From: Streptomyces acidiscabies
GTDB taxonomy: Bacteria; Actinomycetota; Actinomycetes; Streptomycetales; Streptomycetaceae
Assembly: GCF_020010905.1 (NCBI RefSeq)
Contig: NZ_JAGJBY010000001.1
Location: 2,438,001-2,502,000, forward strand
Direction: 5' to 3'
DNA: 64,000 bases
Shown here: positions 9,543-18,357 of the stretch, in pieces
Layout of the letters: the number at the start of each line of letters is the position of its first letter
How positions within the stretch are numbered: position 1 is the first letter of the stretch
Position numbers and translations under genes: made by a program
Notes under the pieces: model-generated
Databases searched by the model: none
Told to the model about the DNA's origin: nothing
Seen by the model: only the letters and a program-made list of their open reading frames with translations

Positions 9543-10706
9543 ATGCGTCATTTCGGGCACATCGCCCCGCAGGAGAGGCGCCGCCTCTTCCACCAGGAAC
9601 CCTGCGCGTTCGGTACGGACTCCCCGGCCCGCCTGCTCTCCGCGGCCCTCGGCGCCACGCTCTACAGCCCGGCGACCCGCCCCCACCTCGCGGACGACGT
9701 GATCAAGCAGGCCACCCAGGGCGTCGTCTCCATGGTCCTGTGCCTGGAGGACTCCATCGGCGACGAGGACGTGCCCGCCGGCGAGGAGAACCTGGTCCGC
9801 CAGTTCGCCGACCTCGCGACCCGCCCCGAGGAACTCCCCCTCCTGTTCATCCGGGTCCGTACGGCCGACCAGATCCCCGACCTCGTCCGCCGCCTCGGCC
9901 CCACTGTCTCCCTGCTCAGCGGGTTCGTGTTCCCCAAGTTCACCGAGGAGCGCGGCACGGCGTTCCTGGAGGCCCTGACCGCCGCCGAACTCGCCAGCGG
10001 CAAGCGGCTGTTCGGGATGCCGGTGCTCGAAACGCCCGAGCTGATGTACCGCGAGACCCGCGTCGAGGCCCTGGAGGGCATCGCCCGCGCCGTCGACAAG
10101 TACCGCGACCGCGTCCTCGCGCTGCGCCTCGGCGTCACCGACTTCTGCTCCTCGTACGGCCTGCGCCGCGCCCCCGACATGACCGCGTACGACGTCCAGA
10201 TCGTCGCGTCCGTCATCGCCGACGTCGTCAACATGCTCGGCCGCGCGGACGGCACCGGGTTCACCGTCACCGGCCCCGTCTGGGAGTACTTCCGCGTCCC
10301 CCAGCGGATGTTCAAACCGCAGCTGCGCACCAGCCCCTTCCTTGAGGTCGAGGCCGTCGAGCTGCGCGAACGCCTCATCGAGCACGCGATGGACGGGCTG
10401 CTGCGCGAGATCTCCCTGGACCACGCGAACGGCCTCCTCGGCAAGACCTGCATCCACCCCTCGCACGTCCCGGCCGTCCACGCGCTGTCCGTCGTCAGCC
10501 ACGAGGAGTACAGCGACGCGGCGGACATCCTGCGGCCCGAGCGCGGCGGCGGGGGCGTCCTGCGCTCGGCGTACACGAACAAGATGAACGAGGTGAAGCC
10601 GCACCGCGCCTGGGCCGAGCGCACGATGCTGCGCGCCGAGGTGTTCGGGGTGGCTCGCGAGGACGTCGGGTTCGTCGATCTGCTCGCGGCCGGGATCCCC
10701 GCCTGA
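9543..10706 (+). CDS. HpcH/HpaI (CitE-like) aldolase/lyase of Ter biosynthetic operon
   Basis: A 387-residue TIM-barrel enzyme starting at ATG 9543. CitE/HpcH features include VSMVLCLEDSIGDED (the acidic metal-binding strand), LLFIRVRT, FVFPKFTEERG, PVLETPELMY, LRLGVTDFCSSYGLRR and GKTCIHPSHVPAVHAL, the last being the typical C-terminal IHP motif. Comparative genomics (the Ter-dependent stress systems described by Anantharaman, Iyer and Aravind) places such lyases with phosphoribosyltransferases, HAD phosphatases and TerD proteins in operons predicted to make a nucleoside-like metabolite. The next two genes complete that set here. The substrate is unknown. Confidence 0.85.
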   Translation: MRHFGHIAPQERRRLFHQEPCAFGTDSPARLLSAALGATLYSPATRPHLADDVIKQATQGVVSMVLCLEDSIGDEDVPAGEENLVRQFADLATRPEELPLLFIRVRTADQIPDLVRRLGPTVSLLSGFVFPKFTEERGTAFLEALTAAELASGKRLFGMPVLETPELMYRETRVEALEGIARAVDKYRDRVLALRLGVTDFCSSYGLRRAPDMTAYDVQIVASVIADVVNMLGRADGTGFTVTGPVWEYFRVPQRMFKPQLRTSPFLEVEAVELRERLIEHAMDGLLREISLDHANGLLGKTCIHPSHVPAVHALSVVSHEEYSDAADILRPERGGGGVLRSAYTNKMNEVKPHRAWAERTMLRAEVFGVAREDVGFVDLLAAGIPA

Positions 10707-10744
10707 GCTCTGTGCTGTGTTTCGGTGACCTCATGAGGAGCGAT

Positions 10745-13180
10745 GTGAACGACGCGGTCTGGTCCGGCGGTTGGGTGTCCGAACGGCTCGGGGTCGAGCT
10801 GGCGGGGGACGCGGTGCTGCCGGAGATGCTGGGTCTCGCGCTGCGTCGCAACCCCAAGCGGGCGCATCTCCTGGTGTCCAACGTGCTGGGCAAGCATGTG
10901 CCTCAGCTGCCGTCGGTGGTGTACGGGCATGGGTTCGCCCTGGGACGCCGGGTGCGCGAACTCCTGGGTACCGATGCCGAGTCGGCGGTTGTCGTGGGGT
11001 ATGCGGAGACGGCGACGGGGCTGGGGCACTCGGTCGCGGACGGGGTCGGGGATGTGACGTACCTGCACTCGACTCGGCGGCCGGTGGAGGGGGTTGAGCG
11101 GGCCGGGGGGTTCGAGGAGGCGCATTCGCATGCGACGTCGCATGTGTTGTTGCCGGAGGATGGGGAGTTGCTGGGCGGGGACGGCCCGTTGGTGCTGGTG
11201 GATGACGAGTTCTCGACGGGGAACACGATCATGAACACGATCCGGGATCTGCATGAGAGGTATCCCCGGGGGCGGTATGTGGTGGTGACGCTGGTGGATA
11301 TGCGGTCGGGGGCGGATGCGGGGAGGCTTTCGGCGTTCGCGGAGGAGATCGGCGCTCGCGTGGATCTCGTGGCGGCGGCATCGGGAACGGTGAAGCTGCC
11401 GGAAGGGGTGCTGGAGAGGGGACAGGAACTGGTCGGGCGGTACGAGCCCGGCTTTTCAGGGGCGCAGGGAACTGTGCCATCAGCCCCCACCGGCCCGCAG
11501 CCGAACATCACCAGAGTCGACCTGCACTGGCCTGCGGACCTCCCCGACGGCGGCCGTCACGGCTTCACCGCCGCACACCGAATACGACTGGACGCCGCGC
11601 TCCCCGAGATGGCCGCCCGCCTCGCAGAGGCACTCCCTCTCGATGCCCGCCGTGTCCACGTCCTCGGCTTCGAAGAGCTGATGTACGCCCCCCTCCGCCT
11701 CGCCCACGAGCTGGAGCACATAGCCGACGCCGAGGTCCGCTACTCCACGACGACCCGCTCCCCGGTCCTGGCCGTCGACGACCCCGGATACGCGATACGG
11801 ACCCGCCTGACCTTCCCCGCCCACGACAACCCGGCGGACGGCCCAGGCGACAGGTACGTCTACAACATCGCCGGCGCCGACTTCGACGCCGTCCTCGTGA
11901 TCGTCGACTCCACCGCGGACACCCCCCAACTCCACGCCCCCGACGGCCTGTTGGCTCAACTCGCCGAACACACCCCGCAAGTGATCCTCGCCGTGATCCC
12001 CTCCTACCTGCCGGGAAGGCCCATGCTGCAAGCCCCCCTCAGAGGCCCCGCCTTCTCCTCGTACGCCCCGGACGAGGTCGGCTGGCTCCTCCAGGACCTC
12101 TCGGACGTCACCTTGGAGGCGCCGACGGAGGAACGCGAGGAGGCGGTGCAGAGCGGCGGCGCCCACTACGCGGAGTCCCTGCCGATCGAGTACCAGCCGA
12201 CCGAGCAGTACCAGGCGCTGTTCCAGACGGCGTTGACGGAATCGGCGGCCCGCCTCGCGCAGGCGGTCGGCGTGGTCACGGAGACGGTCCTCGCGGAACG
12301 CTCACCGCACCCGGTGCTCGTCTCGCTGGCCCGAGCCGGCACCCCCGTCGGCGTCCTGATGCGCCGCTGGGCCCAGCACCGGCACGGCCTCGACCTGCCG
12401 CACTACGCCGTGTCGATCGTGCGCGGCCGGGGCATCGACGCGAACGCGCTGCGCTGGCTGGCCGAGCACCACGACCCCGCCGACGTCGTGTTCGTCGACG
12501 GGTGGACCGGCAAGGGGGCGATCACGCGGGAACTCGCCGCCGCGATCAGGGAGTTCGAGGAGGCGGGGGGCGCTGCCGGGTTCGACCCCGAGATCGCCGT
12601 CCTCGCCGACCCCGGTTCCTGCGTCCGGACGTACGGCACGCGTGAGGACTTCCTGATTCCCTCCGCCTGTCTCAACTCGACCGTGTCCGGGCTGATTTCG
12701 CGAACTGTGCTGCGGGCGGACCTGGTTGGGCCGGACGACTTCCACGGGGGCAAGTTCTACCGGGAGTTGGCCGGGGCTGACGTCTCGGTCGCCTTCCTGG
12801 ACGCGGTGTCCTGTCGGTTCGCCGAGGTGGGGGAGGCCGTCGACGGCGCCGTCAAGGAGCTGCTCGCCAGTGACCGGACGCCGACCTGGGAAGGGTGGGC
12901 GGCCGTCGAGCGGATCAGTGAGGAGTACGGCATCCATGACGTCAACCTCGTGAAGCCGGGGGTGGGGGAGACGACGCGGGTGCTGTTGCGGCGGGTGCCG
13001 TGGAAGATCCTCGCTCGGGCGGGGGCCGGGGCTGATCTGCGGCTTGTCCGTCTGCTTGCCGAGCAGCGGGGCGTGCCCGTCGAGGAAGTCGCCGAACTTC
13101 CGTACACCTGTGTCGGTTTGATCCATCCCCAGTACACACGCGGTGCCACCGGCGCCGACGGGAAGGCTGTGACCGTCTGA
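10745..13180 (+). CDS. fused phosphoribosyltransferase-TRSP-StiP-PELOTA protein
   Basis: An 811-residue multidomain protein. Residues about 1-220 form a phosphoribosyltransferase (PRTase_2) with a PRPP loop LVLVDDEFSTGNT. Residues about 250-440 match the TRSP domain (HVLGFEELMYAPLRLAHELE). Residues about 460-690 are a second PRTase, the StiP 'cysteine protease' family, with FVDGWTGKGAITREL and CLNSTVSGLISRTVL. The last 100 or so residues resemble the PELOTA-like RNA-binding domain (VNLVKPGVGETTRVLLRR). These units are commonly two separate proteins. GTG 10745 was chosen because AGGAG lies four bases upstream; ATG 10733 is an alternative. It overlaps the next gene by one base. A role in making a modified nucleoside is predicted for the family, not proven. 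Confidence 0.82.
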   Translation: MNDAVWSGGWVSERLGVELAGDAVLPEMLGLALRRNPKRAHLLVSNVLGKHVPQLPSVVYGHGFALGRRVRELLGTDAESAVVVGYAETATGLGHSVADGVGDVTYLHSTRRPVEGVERAGGFEEAHSHATSHVLLPEDGELLGGDGPLVLVDDEFSTGNTIMNTIRDLHERYPRGRYVVVTLVDMRSGADAGRLSAFAEEIGARVDLVAAASGTVKLPEGVLERGQELVGRYEPGFSGAQGTVPSAPTGPQPNITRVDLHWPADLPDGGRHGFTAAHRIRLDAALPEMAARLAEALPLDARRVHVLGFEELMYAPLRLAHELEHIADAEVRYSTTTRSPVLAVDDPGYAIRTRLTFPAHDNPADGPGDRYVYNIAGADFDAVLVIVDSTADTPQLHAPDGLLAQLAEHTPQVILAVIPSYLPGRPMLQAPLRGPAFSSYAPDEVGWLLQDLSDVTLEAPTEEREEAVQSGGAHYAESLPIEYQPTEQYQALFQTALTESAARLAQAVGVVTETVLAERSPHPVLVSLARAGTPVGVLMRRWAQHRHGLDLPHYAVSIVRGRGIDANALRWLAEHHDPADVVFVDGWTGKGAITRELAAAIREFEEAGGAAGFDPEIAVLADPGSCVRTYGTREDFLIPSACLNSTVSGLISRTVLRADLVGPDDFHGGKFYRELAGADVSVAFLDAVSCRFAEVGEAVDGAVKELLASDRTPTWEGWAAVERISEEYGIHDVNLVKPGVGETTRVLLRRVPWKILARAGAGADLRLVRLLAEQRGVPVEEVAELPYTCVGLIHPQYTRGATGADGKAVTV

Positions 13181-13992
13181 TGCCGGTACTCGTCGCCAGC
13201 GATCTTGACCGTACGCTCATCTACTCACCGTCCGCGCTCGCCCTCACGATGCCGGACGCGCGTGCGCCCCGGCTGCTGTGCGTCGAGGTCCATGAGGCGC
13301 GTCCGCTGTCCTTCATGACGGAGACGGCGTCCCAACTGCTCTCCGAGCTGGGGGACATGGCGGTTTTCGTCCCTACGACGACGCGGACGCGCAAGCAGTA
13401 CCTGCGCATCAACCTGCCTGGGCCCGCGCCCACGTACGCGATCTGTGCGAACGGGGGGCACATCCTGGTCGACGGCGTGAGCGACGGCGACTGGCAGGCG
13501 GCGGTGACGTCCCGCCTCGCCGCGGAGTGCGCCCCGCACGAGGAGATCCAGGCGCACCTGGCCACAACCGCCGACCCGGTATGGCTCCGCAAGCAGCGCG
13601 TCGCCGAGGACCTGTTCTCGTACCTGGTGGTGGAACGCGAGCTCCTGCCGGAGGAGTGGGTCAAGGAACTCGCTGCGTGGGCGGAGGGTTTGGGCTGGGG
13701 GGTGTCGCTCCAGGGCCGCAAGATCTACGTGGTCCCGAAGCCGCTGACGAAGAGCGCGGCGGTCCGTGAGGTGCTGCGGCGTACGGGGGCGAAGCTGAGC
13801 CTGGGCGCGGGTGACTCGCTGCTGGACGCGGACCTCTTGGAGGCCGTGGACCTCGGATGGCGGCCTGGGCATGGGGAGCTGGCGGACACGGGTTGGATGG
13901 GCCCGGGGGTGACAGCGCTACCGGAACGGGGCGTGTTGGCCGGCGAACGAATCTTGCGGGAGTTTTTGAAGGCGGTGCGGTCGGGGGTGTGA
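13180..13992 (+). CDS. HAD-superfamily phosphatase of Ter operon
   Basis: A 270-residue Cof-type HAD hydrolase whose ATG overlaps the preceding stop by one base (TGATG), implying translational coupling. Motif I is DLDRTLIYS at residues 8-16 (nucleophile Asp8, acid/base Asp10). Motif II lies in VFVPTTTRTRKQY, motif III is the conserved lysine of KPLTKSAAV, and motif IV is GAGDSLLDADLL. The cap domain lies between motifs II and III. It probably dephosphorylates the phosphoribosylated product of the upstream fusion protein, an inference from the operon. Confidence 0.85.
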   Translation: MPVLVASDLDRTLIYSPSALALTMPDARAPRLLCVEVHEARPLSFMTETASQLLSELGDMAVFVPTTTRTRKQYLRINLPGPAPTYAICANGGHILVDGVSDGDWQAAVTSRLAAECAPHEEIQAHLATTADPVWLRKQRVAEDLFSYLVVERELLPEEWVKELAAWAEGLGWGVSLQGRKIYVVPKPLTKSAAVREVLRRTGAKLSLGAGDSLLDADLLEAVDLGWRPGHGELADTGWMGPGVTALPERGVLAGERILREFLKAVRSGV

Positions 13993-14026
13993 GGGGGGTG
14001 GGCGACTGCGGGTAGTGGTGGGTTGC

Positions 14027-14226
14027 TCGCGCAGTTCCCCGCGCCCCTGAGAAAGATGGGGTGAGGGTCGGGACTTCGGGTGCAGGCAGTGGGGGGTGTT
14101 CGCGCAGTTCCCCGCGCCCCTGAAAGACGTGGCGAGGGCCGGTGCTTCGGGTGCGGCCAGCCACTAACTACCCGCACCTGACTACGGCCAGCACCCAGTT
14201 TTTTAGGGGCGCGGGGAACTGCGCGA
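14027..14226. repeat. Streptomyces interspersed repeat, two direct copies and one inverted
   Basis: The 24-base element beginning TCGCGCAGTTCCCCGCGCCC occurs at 14027-14050 and 14100-14123, and an inverted copy preceded by TTTTTTA lies at 14205-14226. Flanking words GGGTAGT / ACTACCC extend the inverted pairing. The copies can fold into long hairpins that would act as bidirectional terminators between the convergent HAD and FmdB genes. This core recurs widely in Streptomyces intergenic DNA. The 283-bp gap holds nothing else that I can recognise. Confidence 0.8.
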
Positions 14227-14275
14227 TCGGCCACCGACTACCCGCACACGGCCTCTCACAGCACCCCCCACCCCC

Positions 14276-14482
14276 TCACCCGCAACAACCTCCGCCACAA
14301 CATCCCCCACCCCCGCCCGACTTCGGCGCAGCCGTCGTACCCCCCACCGCCACCGCAGACAGCAACTTCACCGTGTCCCCATGACCGGCAGGACAGTCGG
14401 CCGGAGCCGAGGACTCAGCCATGGGTCGGGACAACTCGAACGTATCGCCGCAAGTCCGGCAGCGGTATTCATAGCGAGGCAT
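14276..14482 (-). CDS. FmdB-family zinc ribbon protein
   Basis: A 68-residue protein. It begins PRYEYRCRTCGDTFELSRPM, the FmdB regulatory-protein signature, with one CxxC pair (C8, C11) and a further Cys in ADCPAGH completing a zinc ribbon. The C-terminus is a glycine/cysteine tail (GGGGGCCGGGCCG) that could bind additional metal. The family is small, conserved and functionally poorly defined. It is transcribed towards the repeat-rich gap at 13993-14275. Confidence 0.88.
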   Translation of the reverse strand: MPRYEYRCRTCGDTFELSRPMAESSAPADCPAGHGDTVKLLSAVAVGGTTAAPKSGGGGGCCGGGCCG

Positions 14483-14744
14483 GGCAGAAGGCTAACGGCT
14501 CGGTCGAGGTCACGTCCGTGTGACGAAGTCCCTCCCTCCGGTTTCCGCCGTACGCAGTTGATTGCGTTCATTTCTGTCACTTTCTTGTGTGGAGAACTTG
14601 CGAAGAGCACTGGTAATTTGAGTGGGCCGCGAGGTCGGGGGGACGTGGGGGGCTTCACAGCCGTGACCAGGTGAACGAAAGCCCGCCCGTACGTCATGTG
14701 CGTCCCTGTGCGCGGCATCCACGAATGCGGAGGGAGACGCTGTC

Positions 14745-16907
14745 GTGACCAGGCGGGGGGAGGGGGAGAGGCCCCACAAGCCGGACGCGGTCCCGCGCCC
14801 GGACGAGACGATGCAGCTGAAGATCCCCGCCTCCTTCCGGGCGGACGAGACGATGCAACTGCGCATAGGCGACCTGGAGATACCCGAGGCCGGGGAACCT
14901 TCCGGCAAGGGCGACCGGGCGAGCCGCCTGGACCGCAAGAAGGAACTCCGGCCGTCCCCGCTGCGCCGCCTGGCCGGCGCAGCCGCCCCGTACGCACGCC
15001 GCCTGCGCCCCGCCTACCCACGCCCGGGCCGGGACGGCTGGCGCCGCTGGATGCCTTCGTGGCGCCAGTGGGCCGGCGCCACCCTCGCCGGCACCGGCGC
15101 GAGCGTCGTCCTCCTCGGCATCGCCTACGCGGCCACCGACATCCCCGACCTCAACTCGTACGCCAAGCAGCAGGACAACGTCTTCTTCTGGGCCAGCGGC
15201 GCCCCGATGGCCCGCACCGGCTGGGTCCAGCGCCAGGACATGCCGCTCAAGGACGTCCCGGAGCACGTCCGCTACGCGGCCATCGCCGCCGAGAACGCCA
15301 ACTTCTACAACGACCCCGGCATCTCCCTCAAGGGCATCAGCCGGGCCCTCGTACGCTCGCTCGGCTCGGGTGATACCCAGGGGGGATCGACCATCACCCA
15401 GCAGTATGTGAAGAACGTCTACCTGAACCAGGAACAGACGGTCAGCCGCAAGTTCACCGAGGCGATGATCGCGCTCAAGCTGGACAACCAGATGAGCAAG
15501 GACGACATACTCCAGGGCTACCTCAACACCAGCTGGTACGGCCGGGGTACGTACGGCATCCAGCGCGCGGCCCAGGCGTACTACGGCAAGGACGTCGGCG
15601 AACTCAACGCCAGCGAGGGCGCGATGCTTGCCGCGCTCCTCAAGGGCGCGGGCCTGTACGACCCGACGCTGAGCGCCGCCAACCACAAGCGCGCCGTGGT
15701 GCGCTGGAAGTGGATCCTCGACCGGATGGTCGACATCGGGAAACTCTCCAAGGAAGAGCGCGCGAAATACACGCAGTTCCCCGAGCCCCTCAAACGCAAC
15801 CCGCTCTATGACACGGGTCAACAGACCGACTATCTCGTCGAGTTGGCGACCAGCTATGTGAAGAAGGCCGCGAACATCTCCGACAAGGACTTCGACCTCG
15901 GCGGCTACCAGATCTACACGACCTTCGACAGGAACCGTGAGACGGAGCTCACCGACGAGATCACCAAGGCCCGCAAGCAGGCCCAGAAGGACGACCCGAA
16001 GAACGCGAAGGCCGCCCACTACGGCGCCGCCTCGGTCGGCGCGGACGGACGGATCATCGCCGTCTACGGGGGCCCCGACCACCGTACGCAGGGCTACAAC
16101 GAGTCCAACGCCACGACGGTGCCCGCCGGTTCGGCGTTCCAGCCGTTCGTCTACGCGGCCGGGCTCGAACACGGCGTACAGAAGACCCGTGAGGGTCCGG
16201 TCGAGCAGGTCACCCCGCAGTCCCTGTACGACGGGAACAACGGCGCGCTGGTCAGGACGCCCGAGGGGCCGTACTGGGACCGCAGCGGCAAGCCGGTCGC
16301 GGCGAAGAACGACGGCGGGAAGTCGTACGGCATGATCAGCCTGCGCCGGGCCCTCGCGCTCGGTGTCAACGGGCCGTTCATGCAGCTCGGCATGGACACC
16401 GGCCTGGACATGGTCCGCAAGACCGCAGAGGACTCGGGCCTGTTGTCCTCCAGCATCGGCGCGATGGTGCCCGCCCTGTCCACGGGCAGCTCCACGCCGA
16501 GCGCGATCCGCATGGCGAGCGGCTACTCCACGTTCGCCGCCGGCGGCACCCACACCGAGCCGTACTCGGTGCGCAAACTCACCCGCAACGGCGGCCAGGT
16601 GGACCTCGCGATCCCCGGGAAGCAGCGGGCGATGAGCGAGGAGGTGGCCGGGCAGGTGACCGACGCGCTGACCGAGTCGCTGCGCACCGCCCACCCCTCG
16701 GCGACCGGCGCCGGGAAGTCCGGGACGACCGAGAAGGACACCGCCGCCTGGTTCGTCGGCACGGCCGAGAAGGTCTCCACGGCCGTCGTCGTCTACCGCA
16801 TCGACCTGACCAAGAGCCTCGAACCCCTGCCGCTGGAAGGCATCGCCAAGAGTGCCGGCGAGAGCGTTCCGTACCGCATCTGGTCGCGGGCCACCAGTAC
16901 CGACTGA
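14745..16907 (+). CDS. class A penicillin-binding protein with degraded transpeptidase motifs
   Basis: A 720-residue membrane protein. Residues 1-110 are a charged cytosolic head with two DETMQL repeats, followed by one transmembrane helix at about residues 113-131. The GT51 glycosyltransferase domain follows (catalytic Glu183 in AAENANFY, then GGSTITQQYVKN and the later helix TEAMIALKLDNQMSKD). The C-terminal penicillin-binding domain keeps KSGT (K658), but the SxxK motif is SAFQ (S463, Q466) and the SxN motif is GVN (540-542). Loss of the SxxK lysine predicts no transpeptidation or beta-lactam acylation. It probably polymerises glycan strands at the outer membrane face. The deacetylase-like gene follows after 43 bp. 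Confidence 0.88.
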   Translation: MTRRGEGERPHKPDAVPRPDETMQLKIPASFRADETMQLRIGDLEIPEAGEPSGKGDRASRLDRKKELRPSPLRRLAGAAAPYARRLRPAYPRPGRDGWRRWMPSWRQWAGATLAGTGASVVLLGIAYAATDIPDLNSYAKQQDNVFFWASGAPMARTGWVQRQDMPLKDVPEHVRYAAIAAENANFYNDPGISLKGISRALVRSLGSGDTQGGSTITQQYVKNVYLNQEQTVSRKFTEAMIALKLDNQMSKDDILQGYLNTSWYGRGTYGIQRAAQAYYGKDVGELNASEGAMLAALLKGAGLYDPTLSAANHKRAVVRWKWILDRMVDIGKLSKEERAKYTQFPEPLKRNPLYDTGQQTDYLVELATSYVKKAANISDKDFDLGGYQIYTTFDRNRETELTDEITKARKQAQKDDPKNAKAAHYGAASVGADGRIIAVYGGPDHRTQGYNESNATTVPAGSAFQPFVYAAGLEHGVQKTREGPVEQVTPQSLYDGNNGALVRTPEGPYWDRSGKPVAAKNDGGKSYGMISLRRALALGVNGPFMQLGMDTGLDMVRKTAEDSGLLSSSIGAMVPALSTGSSTPSAIRMASGYSTFAAGGTHTEPYSVRKLTRNGGQVDLAIPGKQRAMSEEVAGQVTDALTESLRTAHPSATGAGKSGTTEKDTAAWFVGTAEKVSTAVVVYRIDLTKSLEPLPLEGIAKSAGESVPYRIWSRATSTD

Positions 16908-16950
16908 CCACCGGACCGCCCCCGTCCCCCAGCAGAATGAGCAGCCGCAC

Positions 16951-18240
16951 ATGAAGCAACCGTCGGGCCGCCGCCGCAAGGCACCCGAAGCACGTCCCAA
17001 GTCCCCGGTGAAGGCCCGGCGTTCGGGGTTCCTCTCGCTGGCCGCCGCGCTCGTCGTCACCTCGCTCGTCGGGGGATACCTGGTGCTCTCGGGCACCGAC
17101 CGGACCACGCCGACGGCCGCCGAGGGGCCCCAGGGGCAGCAGACGGTGAAGGAGACGGAGGAGCCGTGGGACGGCAAGACCAAGGTGCTCGGGGACGGGT
17201 CGACGTCGTACACCGGCCCGCAGACAGGGCAGTTGAAGCCGGAGAAGCTCAAACCCGGTGAGAAACCACCCCAGTTCGTCGTCTTCTCCTGGGACGGCGC
17301 GCTCCAGGGCGACGACCAGCTCTTCTCCCACTACCGGAGCCTGGCGCAGGAGTACAACGCGCACATGACGTTCTTCCTGACCGGCATCTACCTGCTGCCG
17401 AAGGACAAGAAGAACCTCTACCACCCCCCGCAGCACCCGCAGGGCAGCGCCGCGATCAGCTACGCGACCGACGAACACATCCGCACCACCCTCGAACAGC
17501 TCGGCCGGGCCTGGGAGGAGGGGAACGAGATCGGCACCCACTTCAACGGGCACTTCTGCGAGGCCAAGGGCGGCAAGGACTGGAGCGTCGCCGAGTGGAA
17601 GAGCGAGATCGACCAGTTCTACGCGTTCACGGAGAAGTGGAAGACCAACACCGGCTTCAAGGAGATGGACCCGCTGCCCTTCGACTTCCGCAAGGAGGTC
17701 ACCGGCGGGCGCGCACCCTGCCTGGAGGGCCAGCCCAACCTGCTGAAGGCGGCGAAGAGTTACGGCTGGCGCTACGACGCCAGCTCGCCCGGCAAGTTCC
17801 AGGTCTGGCCCGACAAGAAGGACGGCATCTGGGACTTCCCGCTCCAGATGCTCCCCTACGAGGGCGGCAAGTACCAAGGTCTGTCGATGGACTTCAACTT
17901 CCTCTACAACCAGTCCAACGGCCAGGTGAACGGCGACCCCGCCAAGTACCCGCAGTGGGAGCGGGAGACCCTCGACACCTACATGGCGGGCTTCAACCGG
18001 GTCTACTACGGCAGCCGCGCGCCGATGTTCATCGGCAACCACTTCGAGGACTGGAACGGCGGCGTCTACATGAGGGCCGTCGACCAGACGATCAAGAACG
18101 TGTGCACCAAGAAGGACGTGAAGTGCGTGTCCTTCAAGGAGTTGGCGGACTGGATGGACGTCCAGGACCCGGGGACCCTCGACCGGCTCCGAACCCTTGA
18201 TCCTGCCCAGAGCCCGGACTGGTCAACCGTCGTCCAGTGA
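16951..18240 (+). CDS. membrane-anchored polysaccharide deacetylase-fold protein
   Basis: A 429-residue protein starting at ATG 16951, with a basic N-terminus and one hydrophobic anchor at about residues 26-47. The extracytoplasmic part resembles the NodB/CE4 deacetylase fold: VVFSWDGA in place of the usual TFDDG, an MTFFLTGIY strand, and GNEIGTHFNGHFC carrying an HxxxH metal pair. The second Asp of motif 1, normally a metal ligand, is Gly here, so activity is uncertain. There are four extracytoplasmic Cys residues. It lies 43 bp after the PBP gene, so an envelope-polymer role is likely. The ribosome-binding site is weak, leaving the start provisional. Confidence 0.75.
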   Translation: MKQPSGRRRKAPEARPKSPVKARRSGFLSLAAALVVTSLVGGYLVLSGTDRTTPTAAEGPQGQQTVKETEEPWDGKTKVLGDGSTSYTGPQTGQLKPEKLKPGEKPPQFVVFSWDGALQGDDQLFSHYRSLAQEYNAHMTFFLTGIYLLPKDKKNLYHPPQHPQGSAAISYATDEHIRTTLEQLGRAWEEGNEIGTHFNGHFCEAKGGKDWSVAEWKSEIDQFYAFTEKWKTNTGFKEMDPLPFDFRKEVTGGRAPCLEGQPNLLKAAKSYGWRYDASSPGKFQVWPDKKDGIWDFPLQMLPYEGGKYQGLSMDFNFLYNQSNGQVNGDPAKYPQWERETLDTYMAGFNRVYYGSRAPMFIGNHFEDWNGGVYMRAVDQTIKNVCTKKDVKCVSFKELADWMDVQDPGTLDRLRTLDPAQSPDWSTVVQ

Positions 18241-18357
18241 CGGTCTCATAACAGCTTGCCGCGCCTGAAGGTAACCCCCTTCACAACAGCCACACATGGC
18301 ATGCAAGGATTCCGCTACCCGGCATCCCTCCCCCGCCGGGCCAGAGGGGAACTATCA

